This document shows, piece by piece, positions 1 to 5,593 of a stretch of 15,785 nucleotides of DNA. A model generated the notes under the pieces. The model saw only the letters and a list, made by a program, of their open reading frames with translations. It was not told where the DNA came from and made no database searches. Position 1 is the first letter of the stretch; every line of letters starts with the position of its first letter. A program made the translations under genes and the position numbers. This DNA is from DATGMP01 sp035293565 (GTDB taxonomy: Bacteria > Pseudomonadota > Alphaproteobacteria > BOG-932 > Roseiterribacteraceae): NCBI GenBank assembly GCA_035293565.1, contig DATGMP010000045.1, positions 1-15,785 on the forward strand, read 5' to 3'.

Positions 1-23
1 CAACGCCCCATCAGGAACGCGCC

Positions 24-94
24 GTCGTCAGGGGTGGGCCGGCTACGCGCTGCGGGCTACGCCCTCCGCGCTTCGCCGCCCCACCCCCGACGAT
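24..94. repeat. Imperfect long hairpin left of the CRISPR array
   Basis: The 17 bases at 24-40 pair with 78-94 at 14 of 17 positions; the core is GGGGTGGG against CCCACCCC. The loop of about 37 bases is itself full of short GC-rich complementary words. No coding frame is convincing in 1-129. It could be a REP-like intergenic element or the end of a transcription unit lying to the left. There is no T-run, so I do not call it a terminator. Confidence 0.35.
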
Positions 95-129
95 TCTCAT
101 CCAGATTGTCGCTGCTCTCTCACCTTGAT

Positions 130-1800
130 CGTCGCGCGGCACTCGCGCCTCGGCCTCATTGAAGCGGTGGCTGCCACCTTCGCCATTCCCAAGGTTTCGC
201 GCCCGCATCCGAGGCACTCGCGCCTCGGCCTCATTGAAGCGGGATTGATCAGACTACGCCCGGCACGACTAACGGCGTGGCATCCGAGGCACTCGCGCCT
301 CGGCCTCATTGAAGCTCGGGTTCGGAGGCTCCGCCGCCTCCGCCGCCCCCGGCATCCGAGGCACTCGCGCCTCGGCCTCATTGAAGCCCAAGCTCCTAGA
401 GCAGACGCGCAACCAGAAGGCGGAGCATCCGAGGCACTCGCGCCTCGGCCTCATTGAAGCGCTTGGGCAGATGGCCTACTACATCGCCGAAGACGGCTTC
501 GCATCCGAGGCACTCGCGCCTCGGCCTCATTGAAGCACCAGCAGCGTGGCCGTACTGCCCCCGAGCGAGTGCCCGGTGCATCCGAGGCACTCGCGCCTCG
601 GCCTCATTGAAGCGGCGTATTGCCCGGCTGAACGGTCCACGTGCCGCTCTGCATCCGAGGCACTCGCGCCTCGGCCTCATTGAAGCGCATTCAAGACAAT
701 ATCGAGGCAGCCGAGATCGCGGCTGCATCCGAGGCACTCGCGCCTCGGCCTCATTGAAGCAGCCTGCAGCGCGGCCAATGCATCGGCGGGCGTGCCGATC
801 GCATCCGAGGCACTCGCGCCTCGGCCTCATTGAAGCCCAGTCTTCGGCGAGGATATCCGCCTGTGACGCCAACGCATCCGAGGCACTCGCGCCTCGGCCT
901 CATTGAAGCGCGCGACCGCGGGGCGTCCCCGAAGGCGGCCAAGCAACGCATCCGAGGCACTCGCGCCTCGGCCTCATTGAAGCCTCATCGACGGCGTGTA
1001 CCGCAGCGTCAATCGCCTGCATCCGAGGCACTCGCGCCTCGGCCTCATTGAAGCAAGAGCTTCTGTCGCGACCCGAGATCGACGAATTTTATGGCATCCG
1101 AGGCACTCGCGCCTCGGCCTCATTGAAGCCGCTGTCTTGCGGAACACGAGGAACAGGCTGTACTCGCATCCGAGGCACTCGCGCCTCGGCCTCATTGAAG
1201 CCGAACCTTCAGTAAGGTCGGGCTCGCCGCCCTCATGCTGCATCCGAGGCACTCGCGCCTCGGCCTCATTGAAGCCGATTTCTTTGAGGTGCTGCTGAAC
1301 GCGATTCCCGAGGTGGCATCCGAGGCACTCGCGCCTCGGCCTCATTGAAGCAGAGCCAGTTCGTAGGCTCTTTCGATATTCCTCCCCGCCGCATCCGAGG
1401 CACTCGCGCCTCGGCCTCATTGAAGCTCCGTGCAGTCGCCCGCCAGGAGCTGGCCCGCCGTCGAGCATCCGAGGCACTCGCGCCTCGGCCTCATTGAAGC
1501 TAGACAATCTCGTGCGGGGCAAACCCGTAGCCGAGCATCGCATCCGAGGCACTCGCGCCTCGGCCTCATTGAAGCCGCCTCGTCGTCGCCGTTCAGATAT
1601 TGCGCGGACAAGCGATGCATCCGAGGCACTCGCGCCTCGGCCTCATTGAAGCATCGCAATCGCCGCCGAGCTCGCGCCGATAAATTTATGCATCCGAGGC
1701 ACTCGCGCCTCGGCCTCATTGAAGCACGCCGACAGCCTGAACAAGACGGCTCACGGCTTGGCACGCATCCGAGGCACTCGCGCCTCGGCCTCATTGAAGC
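130..1800 (-). CRISPR. CRISPR array: 23 repeats (one degenerate), 22 spacers
   Basis: Twenty-two identical 36-bp repeats start at 205, 280, 352, 425, 501, 578, 651, 725, 801, 874, 948, 1019, 1094, 1166, 1240, 1316, 1391, 1465, 1540, 1617, 1690 and 1765. A 23rd copy at 130-165 is altered over most of its first 10 bases. Spacers are 35-41 bp and all different. Read on the minus strand the repeat begins GCTTCAATGAGG, ends GGATGC, and contains a perfect 7-bp stem (CCGAGGC/GCCTCGG) around a 6-base loop, GCGAGT. Degeneracy normally marks the leader-distal end and sits at the 3' end of the repeat; both point to minus-strand transcription from the right. The stem-loop and the variable 35-41 bp spacers fit class 1 systems (type I or III) better than type II. 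No cas gene lies in the window, so the subtype is open. The CRISPR call itself is near certain. Confidence 0.98.
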
Positions 1801-1924
1801 GCCGTCGTGTCGGGGGTTGCCGCAAAAAGGAATCCCCCATAGACCATCTTTCCGATTCACAAAATTATCGACAGAACCTTGGCTGAGCCCCAGGGATGGA
1901 TTATTGGCGCTCGACCTTCGGATC
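1801..1924 (-). promoter_or_regulatory. Probable CRISPR leader
   Basis: This 124-base segment lies between the first intact leader-side repeat (ending at 1800) and the stop codon of the next gene at 1925. It is less GC-rich than the array. On the minus strand it holds GATAAT (1864-1869), a plausible -10 box that would start transcription about 55-60 bases before the first repeat; the -35 match is poor. A GGGGG/CCCCC hairpin at 1812-1838 sits next to the array. Leader identity is inferred from array polarity. Confidence 0.6.
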
Positions 1925-2539
1925 CTAACGATTTGCGCAGGCTATAGACGACAGCCTTCCGGCAACGGACCGCGGGGGCGCATACATGGTCATGCTCGCG
2001 GTCGATGTATCTGCGTAGTGACCCTCACAATCGAAAATGAAGCCCCGCATGTTCTCTGGATTATAACCGGATCCTTCGTCAATATAGATAAGTGCGGTTA
2101 CCGAGCCACCTTGCATTTTCTCTACAGAATTAAGATCGATCTTATAAACGGCACCATTATCAGCCTCGACCTTCATCCACTTGAATACATGAGGCGGATG
2201 TTTCTTGTCATAATATTCAATGCAGATTTTCTGCTGAGCCGGCGGTAGGCCGGTCCTATTCCAATTGTAATATGTATCTGGTCCATAAGCTTCCCTAGGG
2301 TGGGGCCTCCAGGTGTAATCAGCGGGTGCGTCCTGTGCTCCGGAAGCTTTCGGCACCGTGATCGCCTGGGGCTGCGTCGTTTGAACCCGGCGCCAAGGGA
2401 CTGGACAGCTAGTGACGTTTGGATAATAGGCTTTCGCGGGATCGCAGTAGTACCACGTCGTATAGTTCCCGACTTGCTGCGCGCGTGCCAAGGGAACCGC
2501 GATCAGAAATACAATCACAGCCGCCAAGTTGCCTTTCAT
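1925..2539 (-). CDS. Secreted hypothetical protein, adhesin-E-like C-terminal half
   Basis: This 204-residue protein has a clear Sec signal peptide: Lys2, then the hydrophobic stretch LAAVIVFLIAVPLA and an ARA|QQ cleavage site after residue 20. It should be periplasmic or exported. The mature N-terminus carries WYYCDPAKAYYP and SCPVPW, with Cys32 and Cys45 probably forming a disulfide; similar motifs occur in small exported hypotheticals of alphaproteobacteria. The C-terminal half (about 115-180) has a W...VEADNGAVYKIDLNSV pattern reminiscent of surface-adhesin E domains. I chose the start at 2539 because GGAGG lies about 6 bases upstream; an in-frame ATG at 2557 would place that Shine-Dalgarno inside the gene. 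Function is unknown. The gene is visibly more AT-rich than the metabolic genes to the right, which may mean recent acquisition. It lies just upstream of the CRISPR leader on the same strand, but no functional link can be shown. Confidence 0.8.
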   Translation of the reverse strand: MKGNLAAVIVFLIAVPLARAQQVGNYTTWYYCDPAKAYYPNVTSCPVPWRRVQTTQPQAITVPKASGAQDAPADYTWRPHPREAYGPDTYYNWNRTGLPPAQQKICIEYYDKKHPPHVFKWMKVEADNGAVYKIDLNSVEKMQGGSVTALIYIDEGSGYNPENMRGFIFDCEGHYADTSTASMTMYAPPRSVAGRLSSIACANR

Positions 2540-2863
2540 TGATCCCTCCGACGACATCGCGCGCCGACATTATCAACCCGCAAACTCGATGTGAATTGCG
2601 CGGCGCGATCAGGTCGTGGGACCATTTGCTGGATCCAGAAGCTATAAAACTAACATGTTGATTTATTATGGATAATAGGACTATCCGGCGGACACCCCTC
2701 CGCCAAATCTATCCCACAGCGCGCCAGGCTTTCCGGTGCGACCCGTAACCGCGATGACCCTGCTCGTGAGTCCGTCCAGCGCCGTCCAGCTGCAAGGCCT
2801 TGTCGAAGGCCTCGAGATAGACTAGTTATCTGACTAGTCATATATGCTGAGCGGAGAAAGACG
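2540..2863. other. Intergenic region between divergent genes
   Basis: These 324 bases separate the secreted-protein gene (leftward) from the toxin-antitoxin pair (rightward), and no convincing gene is present. It holds an AACATGTT palindrome (2652-2659), a perfect 6-bp hairpin GGCGGA/TCCGCC (2687-2704, loop CACCCC), a direct repeat CCGTCCAGC (2772-2780 and 2782-2790) and the toxin-antitoxin operator at 2820-2839. The 2640-2690 stretch is AT-rich and may hold the leftward promoter, but I could not fix a -35/-10 pair. Confidence 0.5.
2820..2839 (+). promoter_or_regulatory. Toxin-antitoxin operator palindrome and putative promoter
   Basis: GACTAGT (2820-2826) and ACTAGTC (2833-2839) are perfect inverted arms around TATCTG; the right arm also lies in a perfect 10-bp palindrome, TGACTAGTCA. 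The site is 25-44 bases before the antitoxin start. It overlaps a possible -10 (TAGTTA, 2823-2828) that lies 17 bases after TTGTCG (2800-2805). Phd/VapB antitoxins usually bind such operators and repress their own operon; applying that here is inference. Confidence 0.6.
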
Positions 2864-3121
2864 ATGCGAGCCTGGCCGGTTCAAGATGCGAAGGCACGAT
2901 TCAGTGAAATGCTCGAAGCCTGCCTGAAGGAAGGCCCACAGACCGTCACCAAACGGGGTGCGGAGGCTGCCGTCCTCGTGCCCGCGGCCGATTGGCGAAG
3001 ACTGAAGAACGCGGCCAGGCCAACCCTGAAGGACCTGCTCCTGAGCGATCGTGCGCGAGGAGATTTGAATGTTCCTGCGCGTGGCGGGAAGCGCCGCCGC
3101 AAGGTCAGCGACGCCGTCTGA
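2864..3121 (+). CDS. Type II antitoxin, Phd/YefM-VapB family
   Basis: This 85-residue protein opens with WPVQDAKARFSEMLEACLKEG, followed by PQTVTKRGAEAAVLVPAADW. That is the standard Phd/YefM N-terminal DNA-binding fold: 'QDAK..FSE' helix, then a beta strand with the TKRG..AAVLVP turn. The basic C-terminal tail (GKRRRKVSDAV) is probably the disordered part that wraps and inhibits the toxin. GGAG precedes the ATG by about 7 bases. The toxin starts 6 bases after its stop, so the pair is one operon, and it probably represses itself through the palindrome at 2820-2839. Confidence 0.9.
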   Translation: MRAWPVQDAKARFSEMLEACLKEGPQTVTKRGAEAAVLVPAADWRRLKNAARPTLKDLLLSDRARGDLNVPARGGKRRRKVSDAV

Positions 3122-3127
3122 TCATCG

Positions 3128-3541
3128 ATGTATCTCCTCGACACCAACATTGTTTCGGAACTGCGCCGGGCTCGCCCCCATGGCGCGGTGATTGCCTGGC
3201 TCCGCGACATACGAGACGAAGATTTGCATGTCTCTGCCGTAACCATCGGCGAGATTCAGTCAGGCATAGAGATCACGCGTGAACGGGACGAAGCCAAGGC
3301 GGCTGAGATAGAGACATGGCTGGAGCAGGTTACGGAGACGTACAACGTCATCAGTATGGATGCGCGAGCCTTTCGATCATGGGCGCGCCTCATACATCGG
3401 AGGACGGACGATCTTATTGAGGACGCTATGATCGCCGCTACCGCCGCAGTTCATAATCTGACCGTGGTGACTCGCAATGTTCGAGATTTTGAGGTTTTCA
3501 ACGTTCCCACGCTGAACCCCTTCGACATGAAGACTGGCTAA
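3128..3541 (+). CDS. vapC: VapC-family PIN-domain ribonuclease toxin
   Basis: This 137-residue protein is a complete PIN domain of normal VapC length. The acidic metal-binding residues are in place: Asp5 in YLLDTNIVSEL, Glu42 in SAVTIGEIQSGIE, Asp99 in LIEDAMIAATA, and Asp120 in VVTRNVRDFE. It is expected to be a magnesium-dependent endoribonuclease that blocks translation when free of its antitoxin; VapC targets in other species include initiator tRNA and the 23S sarcin-ricin loop, and the target here is unknown. The immediately upstream Phd-type antitoxin is its cognate partner. Its stop codon overlaps the end of a leftward frame at 3538. Confidence 0.93.
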   Translation: MYLLDTNIVSELRRARPHGAVIAWLRDIRDEDLHVSAVTIGEIQSGIEITRERDEAKAAEIETWLEQVTETYNVISMDARAFRSWARLIHRRTDDLIEDAMIAATAAVHNLTVVTRNVRDFEVFNVPTLNPFDMKTG

Positions 3542-3760
3542 CAGAGGGCTATGGCGTAGACATAGTGCTCATCATCGTCGGCCGCGGCCCGCCAGAACTC
3601 AAACTGCATAGGCTGGCCGAGATCAGCACAAAAACCACCGAACTCGACGCCTCCGAAGTAAGTATCGTAGTTGCCTTCCGCAGTGATCGGGGATGGGGCA
3701 CGCGAGACTGGTGGTCTGCGGCCCCTGTGTTATGAGCGTCCGATCAGCGTCGCCGGTCAT
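3538..3760 (-). pseudogene. Possible frameshifted small gene, family unknown
   Basis: On the minus strand an open frame of 63 codons runs from 3729 to a stop at 3538-3540 with no start codon. Its latter part has protein-like composition: YDTYFGGVEFGGFCADLGQP, then MQFEFWRAAADDDEHYVYAI and ALC. A different frame opens with ATG at 3758-3760 (MTGDADRTLITQGPQTTSLA) and reaches the same place. Joining them needs a one-base change near two C4 runs (about 3688-3698), so a homopolymer frameshift is the simplest reading. Intact, it would be about 70 residues. There is no good Shine-Dalgarno and I do not recognise the family. It converges on vapC, overlapping its stop, and lies downstream of the XRE gene on the same strand. 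Confidence 0.35.
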
Positions 3761-3805
3761 AGCTGGCGGGTCGATAGGGCTGTGGAACAAATCAGATGTG
3801 AATCG

Positions 3806-4339
3806 TCAGCGATGCGTCAGGACGAGATCCAGGACGACGAGCCAGAAATCGCCTTCCGCGCCATGTGCCCACGTCAGGGCGTCCCGCGCCCGCGCTTCCA
3901 CTCTATCGAGCGCTTCATGAAGACTTTTTCGACCATCCGGCTTGCCCCCGCCGTCAATCGCGCACGAATCGTCAACCAACCGGTCCATGCACGCTTCGAT
4001 GCTGTCCTGCAGGGCCGCGTTCCAAGCGTCTGTCTTCACCGCCACGTCCAAAATCTTCTCTAGGTCAACGACGGCCTGCTCTCCCGGGCCAAGCGTCGGA
4101 GCCTGCGGTCTCAGCCATACGCCAACGCCGCGGTCATCCTCGAGAATGAACTCGATACCGGCCTGCTCGAGGGCCGCACGCAGGGTCGTAAGGCTCGACC
4201 TGTAAGGAGTCCGAGCGCCGCGCTCGAAATCCACAATCGTCTGCCGGGAAATGCCCGCGGTGACAGCGAGATGACTCTGACTCCAATCGAGCATCGCCCG
4301 CGCGCCACGACATTGGCTGGAGGTGAGAATCGTACCCAT
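3806..4339 (-). CDS. XRE-family helix-turn-helix transcriptional regulator
   Basis: This 177-residue protein has a Cro/C1-type HTH at about residues 9-45: SSQCRGARAMLDWSQSHLA, then TAGISRQTIVDFERG. After it come LRAALEQAGIEFILEDDRG and VGVWLR, the usual extension of small alphaproteobacterial XRE regulators ('...ALE.AGVEFI...GVGVRLR'). The C-terminal half (about 90-177) matches nothing I know and may be a dimerisation or sensing segment. The start lacks a clear Shine-Dalgarno, but the N-terminus aligns well with the family; Met16 is too far inside the HTH. It is probably self-regulated through the AT-rich region upstream. It may also act on the toxin-antitoxin pair or the small genes nearby, which is speculation. 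Confidence 0.88.
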   Translation of the reverse strand: MGTILTSSQCRGARAMLDWSQSHLAVTAGISRQTIVDFERGARTPYRSSLTTLRAALEQAGIEFILEDDRGVGVWLRPQAPTLGPGEQAVVDLEKILDVAVKTDAWNAALQDSIEACMDRLVDDSCAIDGGGKPDGRKSLHEALDRVEARARDALTWAHGAEGDFWLVVLDLVLTHR

Positions 4340-4344
4340 AATCT

Positions 4345-4388
4345 AACTTTTTGATTGAACTTTGGATCGTATGCTTATCAAATTGAAC
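4345..4388. promoter_or_regulatory. Repeated AT-rich words upstream of the XRE gene
   Basis: This AT-rich segment directly before the regulator's start holds direct repeats: AACTTT at 4345-4350 and 4358-4363, and ATTGAAC at 4354-4360 and 4382-4388. Such words often are operator half-sites for an autoregulated XRE protein. No good -35/-10 pair stands out. Confidence 0.3.
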
Positions 4389-4542
4389 GGACTTCGGCAA
4401 AATTCGGTTAAATTTGCAAGTTCCTGCGCGCATCGACGCCGGGCATGCTGGAGTATTGCGAGCCGTCGCGCAGCGGCGATTTATTAACTTATTACAGCTA
4501 GATACTGGGCTCCTGGATCCCGAATCGAGGCAAGAGAACGGG

Positions 4543-4710
4543 ATGCGACTGCCCGCACCGATGGCCGAGGAAACGCTCGGAAAAATTATGCTGGTCCTCT
4601 TTGCGCTGGCGGCCTTTGGCGTCGTCACGCTGTTTTTGCTGACGAAATCGGAACCGTCTTCAGCCGTTCAGCTGAACTATGCTCACCAGCCGATCGTAAT
4701 CGATCAGTAG
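4543..4710 (+). CDS. Small single-pass membrane protein, unknown
   Basis: This 55-codon frame encodes one strong transmembrane helix (IMLVLFALAAFGVVTLFLL) after a short N-terminus with MAEETLGK, then a polar tail ending HQPIVIDQ. A purine-rich stretch (GAGGCAAGAGAACGGG) ends right before the ATG at 4543; ATG 4561 is an alternative that gives 49 residues. The frame stays open upstream, but the sequence there does not look coding. I do not recognise a family. The clean helix with a charged N-terminus argues for a real gene; its small size keeps confidence moderate. Confidence 0.45.
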   Translation: MRLPAPMAEETLGKIMLVLFALAAFGVVTLFLLTKSEPSSAVQLNYAHQPIVIDQ

Positions 4711-4908
4711 CGGGGTCCCTCGAGGCGACGCCGATGACTTCCCTCTACGGCGCCTATGCCGCAGCGGGCACAAGCGCCGGTCTGCGCCGTTCACCGCTCT
4801 CTTTGGGAACCAAGAGGGCCTCCCGTGCCGAAGGGGAGGTTTACAAGCTCGACCAGCCGCGACAGCCTTTAGCGTCACATTAGAGTCGCAAGCCCTTCCC
4901 TCACTTCG

Positions 4909-5049
4909 ATGACCGAGCTCTGGAATATCCTGCGCGAGCGCGCCCTCTTCATCTCCTTCGCGGGCGACGCTTTCCATTTCGAGATTTCATGGCTAGGCGT
5001 GATCCTGATGATCGCGGCCATGCTGATGTGGCGGCGCCTGCGGCGCTGA
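4909..5049 (+). CDS. Very small putative membrane protein, unknown
   Basis: This 46-residue frame reads MTELWNILRERALFISFAGD, then AFHFEISWLGVILMIAAMLM and WRRLRR. An amphipathic start is followed by one helix (LGVILMIAAMLMW) and a basic end, the layout of a positive-inside membrane micro-protein. No strong Shine-Dalgarno is seen. The convergent gene on the other strand ends 18 bases later. The family is unknown. The 4711-4908 gap before it shows only a weak CCTCCC/GGGAGG hairpin at 4819-4839. Confidence 0.4.
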   Translation: MTELWNILRERALFISFAGDAFHFEISWLGVILMIAAMLMWRRLRR

Positions 5050-5067
5050 TCCGTACCTTTGGCGCGC

Positions 5068-5415
5068 TCACCCGTGCATCGGGCAGTTGCGCGCGATCGA
5101 AAAACGGGTCCCCTGCCCGGTCTTGACGTCGATCGGCCGACAAATGCAACCCTGCCGTACCGCCTCAGGCGAGCCTGGAAACGGCCAAAGCTCGTCGGCG
5201 ATCGGCGGCAGTTCACCCGCGACGATCATATCACCGCGGATCTCTTCGTGGTGGCGGATCGGGAGATTTCCCGAGACGTCGGTGTCGTAAATATCGACAC
5301 GCTTGCCAGCTGCAGCGATCAGATGGCGGGCATATTTCTCCGCGACTGACAGCGCTTCGGTGTAAAGCTCACAGCGGGCGCCATCGGGAAGATAAGCGCT
5401 AACAAGATATCCCAT
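5068..5415 (-). CDS. Small conserved-looking protein with CxC...CPxHG tail
   Basis: This 115-residue soluble protein starts MGYLVSAYLPDGARCELYTE. Its middle is acidic and mixed alpha/beta, with YDTDVSGNLPIRHHEEIRGD. The C-terminus holds Cys90, Cys92, Cys111 and His114 in GCICRP...ARNCPMHG, a spacing that could bind one metal ion. Similar short C-x-C...CPxHG endings occur in uncharacterised alphaproteobacterial proteins; I know no function. AGGGA about 4 bases before the ATG supports the start at 5415. It is divergent from the aminotransferase operon (178 bases between starts), so a shared control region is possible. Confidence 0.7.
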   Translation of the reverse strand: MGYLVSAYLPDGARCELYTEALSVAEKYARHLIAAAGKRVDIYDTDVSGNLPIRHHEEIRGDMIVAGELPPIADELWPFPGSPEAVRQGCICRPIDVKTGQGTRFSIARNCPMHG

Positions 5416-5593
5416 AGGTCCCTGAAGCTAACTCTACTCATTGGCGACTAACGCTACGGGTCGACAATGTTCGTCGCACAGTGACAAATTTAGGCGACGT
5501 TCGGAGCGGCGCCCGCCAAACGCTTGGCAGCCCGATGGGCGGCGGCTAACCTCCCCCCGGCGAGCCGGAACTGGCCCGTGCGGGGAGGAATCA

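Noticed and set aside
97..1860. Many long open frames across the CRISPR array on both strands, with repeated peptides such as MRPRRECLGC and FNEAEARVPRM
   Set aside because: They are translations of the 36-bp repeat in different frames, joined by spacers; none has independent gene signals.
2650..2841. 63-codon minus-strand frame in the intergenic region
   Set aside because: It overlaps the toxin-antitoxin operator and promoter, has no ribosome binding site and no protein-like pattern.
3671..4205. Plus-strand frames opposite the XRE gene
   Set aside because: They are shadows of the regulator and of the frameshifted remnant; no motif or start signal supports them.
4819..4839. CCTCCC/GGGAGG hairpin as a terminator of the small gene at 4543
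   Set aside because: The stem is 6 bp and only TTT follows; too weak to call.
5527..5542. Sigma-54-like TGGCA word before the aminotransferase operon
   Set aside because: GG is present but the base pair expected at -12 is GG, not GC, and TTGC is missing.
5441..5593. N-terminal extension of the aminotransferase from ATG 5441
   Set aside because: The added 51 residues look non-coding and a strong GGGGAGG sits just before ATG 5594.
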